Shown: piece after piece, positions 13,464 through 25,440 of the stretch
Layout of the letters: every line of letters begins with the position of its first letter
Position numbering within the stretch: the stretch's first letter is position 1
NCBI GenBank assembly: GCA_943737045.1
Contig: CALSFV010000213.1
Location: forward strand, 1,239,001 to 1,303,000
DNA from: Parapristionchus giblindavisi
Lineage: Eukaryota; Nematoda; Chromadorea; Rhabditida; Diplogasteridae
Reading direction: 5' to 3'
DNA: 64,000 bases
The notes under the pieces: model-generated
Database searches by the model: none
What the model was told of the DNA's origin: nothing
Seen by the model: only the letters and a program-made list of their open reading frames with translations
Position numbers and translations under genes: made by a program

Positions 13464-14610
13464 ACCCGCTTGGAAGGTTCTAGAAGGTGGGCGTGGCGAA
13501 GAGAGAGAGAGAGCAGAGAAAGAAAGAGACCACCCGCTTGGAAGGTTCTAGAAGGTGGGCGTGGCGAAGAGAGAGAGCGCAGAGAAAGAAAGAGACCACC
13601 CGCTTGGAAGGTTCTAGAAGGTGGGCGTGGCGAAGAGAGAGAGCAGAGAAAGAAAGAGACCACCCGCTTGGAAGGTTCTAGAAGGTGGGCGTGGCGAAGA
13701 GAGAGAGCAGAGAAAGAAAGAGACCACCCGCTTGGAAGGTTCTAGAAGGTGGGCGTGGCGAAGAGAGAGAGGGCAGAGAAAGAAAGAGACCACCCGCTTG
13801 GAAGGTTCTAGAAGGTGGGCGTGGCGAAGAGAGAGAGAGCAGAGAAAGAAAGAGACCACCCGCTTGGAAGGTTCTAGAAGGTGGGCGTGGCGAAGAGAGA
13901 GAACAGAGAAAGAAAGAGACCACCCGCTTGGAAGGTTCTAGAAGGTGGGCGTGGCGAAGAGAGAGAACAGAGAAAGAAAGAGACCACCCGCTTGGAAGGT
14001 TCTAGAAGGTGGGCGTGGCGAAGAAAGAGAGAGCAGAGAAAGAAAGAGACCACCCGCTTGGAAGGTTCTAGAAGGTGGGCGTGGCGAAGAGAGAGAGAGC
14101 AGAGAAAGAAAGAGACCACCCGCTTGGAAGGTTCTAGAAGGTGGGCGTGGCGAAGAGAGAGAGATCAGAGAAAGAAAGAGACCACCCGCTTGGAAGGTTC
14201 TAGAAGGTAGGCGTGGCGAAGAGAGAGAGAGCAGAGAAAGAAAGAGACCACCCGCTTGGAAGGTTCTAGAAGGTGGGCGTGGCGAAGAGAGAGAGAGCAG
14301 AGAAAGAAAGAGACCACCCGCTTGGAAGGTTCTAGAAGGTGGGCGTGGCGAAGAGAGAGAGAGCAGAGAAAGAAAGAAACCACCCGCTTGGAAGGTTCTA
14401 GAAAGTGGGCGTGGCGAAGAGAGAGAGAGCAGAGAAAGCAAGAGACCACCCGCTTGGAAGGTTCTAGAAGGTGGGCGTGGCGAAGAGAGAGAACAGAGAA
14501 AGAAAGAGACCACCCGCTTGGAAGGTTCTAGAAGGTGGGCGTGGCGAAGAAAGAGAGAGCAGAGAAAGAAAGAGACCACCCGCTTGGAAGGTTCTAGAAG
14601 GTGGGCGTGG

Positions 14611-14644
<34 letters not shown>

Positions 14645-16934
14645 ACCCGCTTGGAAGGTTCTAGAAGGTGGGCGTGGCGAAGAGAGAGAGAGCAGAGAAA
14701 GAAAGAGACCACCCGCTTGGAAGGTTCTAGAAGGTGGGCGTGGCGAAGAGAGAGAGAGCAGAGAAAGAAAGAGACCACCCGCTTGGAAGGTTCTAGAAGG
14801 TGGGCGTGGCGAAGAGAGAGAGCAGAGAAAGAAAGAGACCACCCGCTTGGAAGGTTCTAGAAGGTGGGCGTGGCGAAGAGAGAGAGAGCAGAGAAAGAAA
14901 GAGACCACCCGCTTGGAAGGTTCTAGAAGGTGGGCGTGGCGAAGAGAGAGAGGGCAGAGAAAGAAAGAGACCACCCGCTTGGAAGGTTCTAGAAGGTGGG
15001 CGTGGCGAAGAGAGAGAGAGAGCAGAGAAAGAAACAGACCATCCGCTTGGAAGGTTCTAGAAGGTGGGCGTGGCGAAGAGAGAGAACAGAGAAAGAAAGA
15101 GACCACCCGCTTGGAAGGTTCTAGAAGGTGGGCGTGGCGAAGAGAGAGAACAGAGAAAGAAAGAGACCACCCGCTTGGAAGGTTCTAGAAGGTGGGCGTG
15201 GCGAAGAAAGAGAGAGCAGAGAAAGAAAGAGACCACCCGCTTGGAAGGTTCTAGAAGGTGGGCGTGGCGAAGAGAGAGAGAGCAGAGAAAGAAAGAGACC
15301 ACCCGCTTGGAAGGTTCTAGAAGGTGGGCGTGGCGAAGAGAGAGAGATCAGAGAAAGAAAGAGACCACCCGCTTGGAAGGTTCTAGAAGGTAGGCGTGGC
15401 GAAGAGAGAGAGAGCAGAGAAAGAAAGAGACCACCCGCTTGGAAGGTTCTAGAAGGTGGGCGTGGCGAAGAGAGAGAGAGCAGAGAAAGAAAGAGACCAC
15501 CCGCTTGGAAGGTTCTAGAAGGTGGGCGTGGCGAAGAGAGAGAGAGAGCAGAGAAAGAAAGAAACCACCCGCTTGGAAGGTTCTAGAAGGTGGGCGTGGC
15601 GAAGAGAGAGAGAGCAGAGAAAGAAAGAGACCACCCGCTTGGAAGGTTCTAGAAGGTGGGCGTGGCGAAGAGAGAGAACAGAGAAAGAAAGAGACCACCC
15701 ACTTGGAAGGTTCTAGAAGGTGGGCGTGGCGAAGAAAGAGAGAGCAGAGAAAGAAAGAGACCACCCGCTTGGAAGGTTCTAGAAGGTGGGCGTGGCGAAG
15801 AGAGAGAGGGCAGAGAAAGAAAGAGACCACCCGCTTGGAAGGTTCTAGAAGGTGGGCGTGGCGAAGAAGAGAGAGAGAGCAGAGAAAGAAAGAGACCACC
15901 CGCTTGGAAGGTTCTAGAAGGTGGGCGTGGCGAAGAGAGAGAACAGAGAAAGAAAGAGACCACCCGCTTGGAAGGTTCTAGAAGGTGGGCGTGGCGAAGA
16001 GAGAGAACAGAGAAAGAAAGAGACCACCCGCTTGGAAGGTTCTAGAAGGTGGGCGTGGCGAAGAAAGAGAGAGCAGAGAAAGAAAGAGACCACCCGCTTG
16101 GAAGGTTCTAGAAGGTGGGCGTGGCGAAGAGAGAGAGAGCAGAGAAAGAAAGAGACCACCCGCTTGGAAGGTTCTAGAAGGTGGGCGTGGCGAAGAGAGA
16201 GAGATCAGAGAAAGAAAGAGACCACCCGCTTGGAAGGTTCTAGAAGGTAGGCGTGGCGAAGAGAGAGAGAGCAGAGAAAGAAAGAGACCACCCGCTTGGA
16301 AGGTTCTAGAAGGTGGGCTTGGCGAAGAGAGAGAGAGCAGAGAAAGAAAGAGACCACCCGCTTGGAAGGTTCTAGAAGGTGGGCGTGGCGAAGAGAGAGA
16401 GAGCAGAGAAAGAAAGAAACCACCCGCTTGGAAGGTTCAAGAAGGTGGGCGTGGCGAAGAGAGAGAGAGCAGAGAAAGAAAGAGACCACCCGCTTGGAAG
16501 GTTCTAGAAGGTGGGCGTGGCGAAGAAAGAGAGAGCAGAGATAGAAAGAGACCACCCGCTTGGAAGGTTCTAGAAGGTGGGCGTGGCGAAGAGAGAGAGA
16601 GAGAGCAGAGAAAGAAAGAGACCACCCGCTTGGAAGGTTCTAGAAGGTGGGCGTGGCGAAGAGAGAGAGAGCAGAGAAAGAAAGAGACCACCCGCTTGGA
16701 AGGTTCTAGAAGGTAGGCGTGGCGAAGAGAGAGAGAGCAGAGAAAGAAAGAGACCACCCGCTTGGAAGGTTCTAGAAGGTGGGCGTGGCGAAGAGAGAGA
16801 TAGCAGAGAAAGAAAGAGACCACCCGCTTGGAAGGTTCTAGAAGGTGGGCGTGGCGAAGAGAGAGAGAGAGCAGAGAAAGAAAGAAACCACCCGCTTGGA
16901 AGGTTCTAGAAGGTGGGCGTGGCGAAGAGAGAGA
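13460..16934. repeat. 64-66 bp minisatellite, about 53 copies, one heat-shock element each
   Basis: The tandem unit contains, in order: accacccgcttg; ggaaggttctagaagg; tgggcgtggcgaa; a GA tract; and cagagaaagaaaga. The centre is a perfect three-block heat-shock element, GAAggTTCtaGAA, with a TTCTAGAA palindrome. CCACCC and GGGCGTGG flank it and resemble SP/KLF-type GC/GT boxes. The element core is nearly invariant; most variation is in the GA tract, which is 64 or 66 bp by one GA step. Because many unit lengths are not multiples of three yet lack stop codons, RE/KR-rich open frames appear on both strands. I regard these as non-coding. Larger blocks inside are themselves duplicated. Confidence 0.93.
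13881..16250. repeat. Higher-order duplication within the minisatellite
   Basis: A run of units with the same series of variants (two gagagaacag units, then gaagaaagag, then gagatcag, then the unit with ggtaggcg) begins at 13,881, 15,064 and 15,921. Spacings are 1183 and 857 bp, about 18 and 13 units. The minisatellite therefore grew by multi-unit block duplication, as the host satellite did. Confidence 0.85.
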
Positions 16935-16976
16935 GGGGAGGACTGAGAGAGTGCGAGAGAAAGAGAGAGTAAAAGG

Positions 16977-17030
16977 GGGCGTGGTCTGAACAAACGCCAT
17001 CACTATTGTGCTTTATTTATAGTGTATTGA
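16977..17030 (-). repeat. Helitron 5'-terminal sequence (outer copy)
   Basis: This is the outer copy of a direct repeat of about 54 bp whose inner copy is 12,835-12,887. Both contain gggcgtgg, gaacaaacgcc, atcactatt and tttatttatagtgta in that order. The last two bases on the plus strand, GA at 17,029-17,030, give the canonical TC start on the minus strand. Conservation between the copies supports this as a functional terminal sequence rather than chance. Confidence 0.8.
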
Positions 17031-20000
17031 TTTTCTCTCAGTACTGTATCGTATTATGATACTGTATTTGTGATGAAGACGAATATAAAGGATTTAATTA
17101 TATTGTTAGTGTTTCAGACCGAGTCTTTCGACAAGTATGAGGGATTTCACGCATCATATTGATTGGTCTACAGCGGTATAAACTCGACAAGGTAATACAG
17201 TGAATTATTGATTGACCGATACCGAATAAAGATGTTTACATGTTGTTGTGATTTTACTCTTTGATCTTCTCTCAGTACTGTATAGTATTATGATACTGTA
17301 TTTGTGATGAAGACGAATATAATGGATTTAATTATATAGTTATCGTTTCAGACCGAGTCTTTCGACAAGTATGAAGGCTTTCAAGCATCATATTGATTGG
17401 TCTACAGCGGTGTAAACTTGACAAGGTAATACAGTGAATTATTGATTGACCGATACCGAATAAAGATGTTTACATGTTGTTGTGATTTTAATCTTTGATC
17501 TTCTCTCAGTACTATATAGTATTATGATACTGTATTTGTGATGAAGACGAATATAATGGATTTATTTATATAGATATTGTTTCAGACCGAGTCTTTCGAC
17601 AAGTTTGACGGCCTTCACGCATGTTGCTCAGATTGATTGGTCTACAGCGGTGTAAACTCGACAAGGTAATACAGTGAATTATTGATTGACCGATACCGAA
17701 TAAAGATGTTTACATGTTGTTGTGATTTTAATCTTTGATCGTCTCTCAGTACTGTATAGTATTATGATACTGTATTTGTGATGAAGACGAATATAATGGA
17801 TTTAATTATATAGTTATCGTTTCAGACCGAGTCTTTCGACAAGTATGAGGGCTTTCACGCATCATATTGATTGGTCTACAGCGGTGTAAACTCGACAAGG
17901 TAATACAGTGAATTATTGATTGACCGATACCGAATAAAGATGTTTACATGTTGTTGTGTTTTTATTCTTTGATCTTCTCTCAGTACTGTATCGTATTATG
18001 ATACTGTATTTGTGATGAAGACGAATATAATGGATTTAATTATATAGTTAGTGTTTCAGACCGAGTCTTTCGACAAGTATGAGGGCTTTCACGCATCATA
18101 TTGATTGGTCTACAGCGGTATAAACTCGACAAGGTAATACAGTGAATTATTGATTGACCGATACCGAATAAAGATGTTTACATGTTGTTGTGATTTTAAT
18201 CTTTGATCTTCTCTCAGTACTGTATAGTATTATGATACTGTATTTGTGATGAAGACGAATATAATGGATTTATTTATATAGATATTGTTTCAGACCGAGT
18301 CTTTCGACAAGTATGACGGCCTTCACGCATGTTGCTCAGATTGATTGGTCTACAGCGGTGTAAACTCGACAAGGTAATACAGTGAATTATTGATTGACCG
18401 ATACCGAATAAAGATGTTTACGTGTTGTTGTGATTTTAATCTTTGATCTTCTTTCAGTACTGTATAGTATTATGATACTGTATTTGTGATGAAGACGAAT
18501 ATAATGGATTTACTTATATAGTTAGTGTTTCAGACCGAGTCTTTCGACAAGTATGAGGGCCTTCACGCAAGTTGCTCAGATTGATTGGTCTACAGCGGTG
18601 TAAACTCGACAAGGTAATACAGTGAATTATTGATTGACCGATACCGAATAAAGATGTTTACATGTTGTTGTGATTTTAATCTTTGATCTTCTCTCAGTAC
18701 TGTATAGTATTATGATACTGTATTTGTGATGAAGACGAATATAATGGATTTAATTATATAGTTATCGTTTCAGACCGAGTCTTTCGACAAGTATGAGGGC
18801 TTTCACGCATCATATTGATTGGTCTACAGCGGTGTAAACTCGACAAGGTAATACAGTGAATTATTGATTGACCGATACCGAATAAAGATGTATACATGTT
18901 GTTGTGTTTTTATTCTTTGATCTTCTCTCAGTACTGTATCGTATTATGATACTGTATTTGTGATGAAGACGAATATAATGGATTTAATTATATAGTTAGT
19001 GTTTCAGACCGAGTCTTTCGACAAGTATGAGGGCTTTCACGCATCATATTGATTGGTCTACAGCGGTGTAAACTCGACAAGGTAATACAGTGAATTATTG
19101 ATTGACCGATACCGAATAAAGATGTTTACATGTTGTTGTGATTTTAATCTTTGATCTTCTCTCAGTACTGTATAGTATTATGATACTGTATTTGTGATGA
19201 AGACGAATATAATGGATTTATTTATATAGATATTGTTTCAGACCGAGTCTTTCGACAAGTATGACGGCCTTCACGCATGTTGCTCAGATTGATTGGTCTA
19301 CAGCGGTGTAAACTCGACAAGGTAATACAGTGAATTATTGATTGACCGATACCGAATAAAGATGTTTACATGTTGTTGTGTTTTTAATCTTTGATCTTCT
19401 CTCAGTACTGTATCGTATTATGATACTGTATTTGTGATGAACACGAATATAATGGATTTAATTGTATAGTTATTGTTTCAGACCGAGTCTTTCGACAAGT
19501 ATGACGGCCTTCACGCATGTTGCTCAGATTGATTGGTCTACAGCGGTGTAAACTCGACAAGGTAATACAGTGAATTATTGATTGACCGATACCGAATAAA
19601 GATGTTTACGTGTTGTTGTGATTTTAATCTTTGATCTTCTTTCAGTACTGTATAGTATTATGATACTGTATTTGTGATGAAGACGAATATAATGGATTTA
19701 CGTATATAGTTAGTGTTTCAGACCGAGTCTTTCGACAAGTATGAGGGCCTTCACGTATGTTGCTCAGATTGATTGGTCTACAGCGGTGTAAACTCGACAA
19801 GGTAATACAGTGAATTATTGATTGACCGATACCGAATAAAGATGTTTACATGTTGTTGTGATTTTAATCTTTGATCTTCTCTCAGTACTGTATAGTATTA
19901 TGATACTGTATTTGTGATGAAGACGAATATAATGGATATAATTATATAGTTATCGTTTCAGACCGAGTCTTTCGACAAGTATGAGGGCTTTCACGCATCA

Positions 20001-20223
20001 TATTGATTGGTCTACAGCGGTGTAAACTCGACAAGGTAATACAGTGAATTATTGATTGACCGATACCGAATAAAGATGTTTACATGTTGTTGTGTTTTTA
20101 TTCTTTGATCTTCTCTCAGTACTGTATCGTATTATGATACTGTATTTGTGATGAAGACGAATATAATGGATTTAATTATATAGTTAGTGTTTCAGACCGA
20201 GTCTTTCGACAAGTATGAGGGCT

Positions 20224-23200
20224 TTCACTCATCATATTGATTGGTCCACAGCGGTATAAACTCGACAAGGTAATACAGTGAATTATTGATTGACCGATAC
20301 CGAATAAAGATGTTTACATGTTGTTGTGATTTTAATCTTTGATCTTCTCTCAGTACTGTATAGTATTATGATACTGTATTTGTGATGAAGACGAATATAA
20401 TGGATTTATTTATATAGATATTGTTTCTGACCGAGTCTTTCGACAAGTATGACGGCCTTCACGCATGTTGCTCAGATTGATTGGTCTACAACGGTGTAAA
20501 CTCGACAAGGTAATACAGTGAATTATTGATTGACCGATACCGAATAAAGATGTTTACGTGTTGTTGTGATTTTAATCTTTGATCTTCTCTCAGTACTGTA
20601 TCGTATTATGATACTGTATTTGTGATGAAGACGAATATAATGGATTTAATTATATAGTTATTGTTTCAGACCAAGTTTTTCGATAAGTATGAGGGATTTC
20701 ACGCATCATATTGATTGGTCTACAGCGGTATGAACTCGACAAGGTAATACAGTGAATTATTGATTGACCGATAACGAATAAAGATGCTTACATGTTGTAG
20801 TGATTTTAATCTTTGATCTTCTCTCAGTACTGTATAGTATTATGATACTGTATTTGTGATGAAGACGAATATTATGGATTTACTTATATAGTTAGTGTTT
20901 CAGACCGAGTCTTTCGACAAGTATGAGGGCCTTCACGCATGTTGCTCAGATTGATTGGTCTACAGCGGTGTAAACTCGACAAGGTAATACAGTGAATTAT
21001 TGATTGACCGAAACCGAATAAAGATGTTTACATGTTGTTGTGTTTTTATTCTTTGATCTTCTCTCAGTACTGTATCGTATTATGATACTGTATTTGTGAT
21101 GAAGACGAATATAATGGATTTAATTATATAGTTAGTGTTTCAGACCGAGTCTTTCGACAAGTATGAGGGCTTTCACGCATCATATTGATTGGTCTACAGC
21201 GGTATAAACTCGACAAGGTAATACAGTGAATTATTGATTGACCGATACCGAATAAAGATGTTTACATGTTGTTGTGATTTTAATCTTTGATCTTCTCTCA
21301 GTACTGTATAGTATTATGATACTGTATTTGTGATGAAGACGAATATAATGGATTTATTTATATAGATATTGTTTCAGACCGAGTCTTTCGACAAGTATGA
21401 CGGCCTTCACGCATGTTGCTCAGATTGATTGGTCTACAGCGGTGTAAACTCGACAAGGTAATACAGTGAATTATTGATTGACCGATACCGAATAAAGATG
21501 TTTACGTGTTGTTGTGATTTTAATCTTTGATCTTCTTTCAGTACTGTATAGTTTTATGATACTGTATTTGTGATGAAGACGAATATAATGGATTTACTTA
21601 TATAGTTAGTGTTTCAGACCGAGTCTTTCGACAAGTATGAGGGCCTTCACGTATGTTGCTCAGATTGATTGGTCAACAGCGGTGTAAACTCGACAAGGTA
21701 ATACAGTGAATTATTGATTGACCGATACCGAATAAAGATGTTTACATGTTGTTGTGATTTTAATCTTTGATCTTCTCTCAGTACTGTATAGTATTATGAT
21801 ACTGTATTTGTGATGAAGACGAATATAATGGATTTAATTATATAGTTATCGTTTCAGACCGAGTCTTTCGACAAGTATGAGGGCTTTCACGCATCATATT
21901 GATTGGTCTACAGCGGTGTAAACTCGACAAGGTAATACAGTGAATTATTGATTGACCGATACCGAATAAAGATGTTTACATGTTGTTGTGATTTTAATCT
22001 TTGATCTTCTCTCAGTACTGTATAGTATTATGATACTGTATTTGTGATGAAGACGAATATAATGGATTTACTTATATAGTTAGTGTTTCAGACCGAGTCT
22101 TTCGACAAGTATGATCGCCTTCACGCATGTTGCTCAGATTGATTGGTCTACAGCGGTGTAAACTCGACAAGGTAATACAGTGAATTATTGATTGACCGAT
22201 ACCGAATAAAGATGTTTACATGTTGTTGTGATTTTACTCTTTGATCTTCTCTCAGTACTGTATAGTATTATGATACTGTATTTGTGATGAAGACGAATAT
22301 AATGGATTTAATTATATAGTTATCGTTTCAGACCGAGTCTTTCGACAAGTATGAGGGCTTTCACGCATCATATTGATTGGTCTACAGCGGTGTAAACTCG
22401 ACAAGGTAATACAGTGAATTATTGATTGACCGATACCGAATAAAGATGTTTACATGTTGTTGTGTTTTTATTCTTTGATCTTCTCTCAGTACTGTATCGT
22501 ATTATGATACTGTATTTGTGATGAAGACGAATATAAAGGATTTAATTATATAGTTAGTGTTTCAGACCGAGCCTTTCGACAAGTATGAGGGCTTTCACGC
22601 ATCATATTGATTGGTCTACAGCGGTGTAAACTCGACAAGGTAATACAGTGAATTATTGATTGACCGATACCGAATAAAGATGTTTACATGTTGTTGTGAT
22701 TTTACTCTTTGATCTTCTCTCAGTACTGTATAGTATTATGATACTGTATTTGTGATGAAGACGAATATAATGGATTTAATTATATAGTTAGTGTTTCAGA
22801 CCGAGTCTTTCGACAAGTATGAGGGCTTTCACTCATCATATTGATTGGTCCACAGCGGTATAAACTCGACAAGGTAATACAGTGAATTATTGATTGACCG
22901 ATACCGAATAAAGATGTTTACATGTTGTTGTGATTTTAATCTTTGATCTTCTCTCAGTACTGTATAGTATTATGATACTGTATTTGTGATGAAGACGAAT
23001 ATAATGGATTTATTTATATAGATATTGTTTCTGACCGAGTCTTTCGACAAGTATGACGGCCTTCACGCATGTTGCTCAGATTGATTGGTCTACAACGGTG
23101 TAAACTCGACAAGGTAATACAGTGAATTATTGATTGACCGATACCGAATAAAGATGTTTACGTGTTGTTGTGATTTTAATCTTTGATCTTCTCTCAGTAC

Positions 23201-25440
23201 TGTATCGTATTATGATACTGTATTTGTGATGAAGACGAATATAATGGATTTAATTATATAGTTATTGTTTCAGACCAAGTTTTTCGATAAGTATGAGGGA
23301 TTTCACGCATCATATTGATTGGTCTACAGCGGTATGAACTCGACAAGGTAATACAGTGAATTATTGATTGACCGATAACGAATAAAGATGCTTACATGTT
23401 GTAGTGATTTTAATCTTTGATCTTCTCTCAGTACTGTATAGTATTATGATACTGTATTTGTGATGAAGACGAATATTATGGATTTACTTATATAGTTAGT
23501 GTTTCAGACCGAGTCTTTCGACAAGTATGAGGGCCTTCACGCATGTTGCTCAGATTGATTGGTCTACAGCGGTGTAAACTCGACAAGGTAATACAGTGAA
23601 TTATTGATTGACCGATACCGAATAAAGATGTTTACATGTTGTTGTGATTTTAATCTTTGATCTTCTCTCAGTACTGTATAGTATTATGATACTGTATTTG
23701 TGATGAAGAAGAATATAATGGATTTAATTATATAGTTATCGTTTCAGACCGAGTCTTTCGACAAGTATGAGGGCTTTCACGCATCATATTGATTGGTCTA
23801 CAGCGGTGTAAACTCGACAAGGTAATACAGTGAATTATTGATTGACCGAAACCGAATAAAGATGTTTACATGTTGTTGTGTTTTTATTCTTTGATCTTCT
23901 CTCAGTACTGTATCGTATTATGATACTGTATTTGTGATGAAGACGAATATAATGGATTTAATTATATAGTTAGTGTTTCAGACCGAGTCTTTCGACAAGT
24001 ATGAGGGCTTTCACGCATCATATTGATTGGTCTACAGCGGTATAAACTCGACAAGGTAATACAGTGAATTATTGATTGACCGATACCGAATAAAGATGTT
24101 TACATGTTGTTGTGATTTTAATCTTTGATCTTCTCTCAGTACTGTATAGTATTATGATACTGTATTTGTGATGAAGACGAATATAATGGATTTATTTATA
24201 TAGATATTGTTTCAGACCGAGTCTTTCGACAAGTATGACGGCCTTCACGCATGTTGCTCAGATTGATTGGTCTACAGCGGTGTAAACTCGACAAGGTAAT
24301 ACAGTGAATTATTGATTGACCGATACCGAATAAAGATGTTTACGTGTTGTTGTGATTTTAATCTTTGATCTTCTTTCAGTACTGTATAGTTTTATGATAC
24401 TGTATTTGTGATGAAGACGAATATAATGGATTTACTTATATAGTTAGTGTTTCAGACCGAGTCTTTCGACAAGTATGAGGGCCTTCACGTATGTTGCTCA
24501 GATTGATTGGTCAACAGCGGTGTAAACTCGACAAGGTAATACAGTGAATTATTGATTGACCGATACCGAATAAAGATGTTTACATGTTGTTGTGATTTTA
24601 ATCTTTGATCTTCTCTCAGTACTGTATAGTATTATGATACTGTATTTGTGATGAAGACGAATATAATGGATTTAATTATATAGTTATCGTTTCAGACCGA
24701 GTCTTTCGACAAGTATGAGGGCTTTCACGCATCATATTGATTGGTCTACAGCGGTGTAAACTCGACAAGGTAATACAGTGAATTATTGATTGACCGATAC
24801 CGAATAAAGATGTTTACATGTTGTTGTGATTTTAATCTTTGATCTTCTCTCAGTACTGTATAGTATTATGATACTGTATTTGTGATGAAGACGAATATAA
24901 TGGATTTACTTATATAGTTAGTGTTTCAGACCGAGTCTTTCGACAAGTATGATCGCCTTCACGCATGTTGCTCAGATTGATTGGTCTACAGCGGTGTAAA
25001 CTCGACAAGGTAATACAGTGAATTATTGATTGACCGATACCGAATAAAGATGTTTACATGTTGTTGTGATTTTACTCTTTGATCTTCTCTCAGTACTGTA
25101 TAGTATTATGATACTGTATTTGTGATGAAGACGAATATAATGGATTTAATTATATAGTTATCGTTTCAGACCGAGTCTTTCGACAAGTATGAGGGCTTTC
25201 ACGCATCATATTGATTGGTCTACAGCGGTGTAAACTCGACAAGGTAATACAGTGAATTATTGATTGACCGATACCGAATAAAGATGTTTACATGTTGTTG
25301 TGTTTTTATTCTTTGATCTTCTCTCAGTACTGTATCGTATTATGATACTGTATTTGTGATGAAGACGAATATAAAGGATTTAATTATATAGTTAGTGTTT
25401 CAGACCGAGCCTTTCGACAAGTATGAGGGCTTTCACGCAT
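20224..25440 (+). repeat. 2604-bp higher-order repeat (11-mer)
   Basis: Rare variants recur exactly 2604 bp apart. These are ttcactcatc with ggtccaca at 20,224 and 22,828, and aagatgctta with gttgtagtg at 20,781 and 23,385. The spacing equals six 234-bp plus five 240-bp monomers. Another rare variant, gttttatgat, recurs at 21,551 and 24,389 (2838 bp, 12 monomers), so one monomer was gained within the duplicated block. Confidence 0.85.

Larger units (their letters stand above)
12646..17030 (-). mobile_element. Non-autonomous Helitron with heat-shock-element minisatellite
   Basis: Read on the minus strand, the element begins TCAATACACTATAAAT (from 17,030) and ends CACGTCTGG (at 12,646). That matches the Helitron pattern 5'-TC...CTRR-3'. 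An 8-bp GC-rich stem-loop lies 9 nt before the 3' end. On the minus strand the upstream host base is A and the downstream host base is T. Removing the insert rejoins an ordinary monomer (ctttga + t[c/t]ttctctcag) with no target duplication, as expected for Helitrons. Inside are no Rep/helicase coding sequence, a zone dense in GAAnnTTC blocks, a GA microsatellite and a minisatellite of about 3.5 kb. It is therefore non-autonomous. Heat-shock-element-bearing Helitrons are known from Caenorhabditis; the link here is inferred from structure, not from a database match. Confidence 0.87.

Noticed and set aside
13341..16909. Many overlapping open frames of 64-243 codons on both strands with RERKRPPAWKVLEGG-type or LSLRHAHLLEPSKR-type repeats
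   Set aside because: They are translations of the 64-66 bp minisatellite, open in several frames on both strands only because the unit lacks stops. Unit length changes shift the frame, so no stable protein is implied.
12646..17030. DNA transposon with terminal inverted repeats, or LTR element, as an explanation of the insert
   Set aside because: Ends are not inverted or long direct terminal repeats and there is no target duplication; TC/CTGG ends plus the hairpin fit a Helitron. The 54-bp direct repeat is internal on one side.
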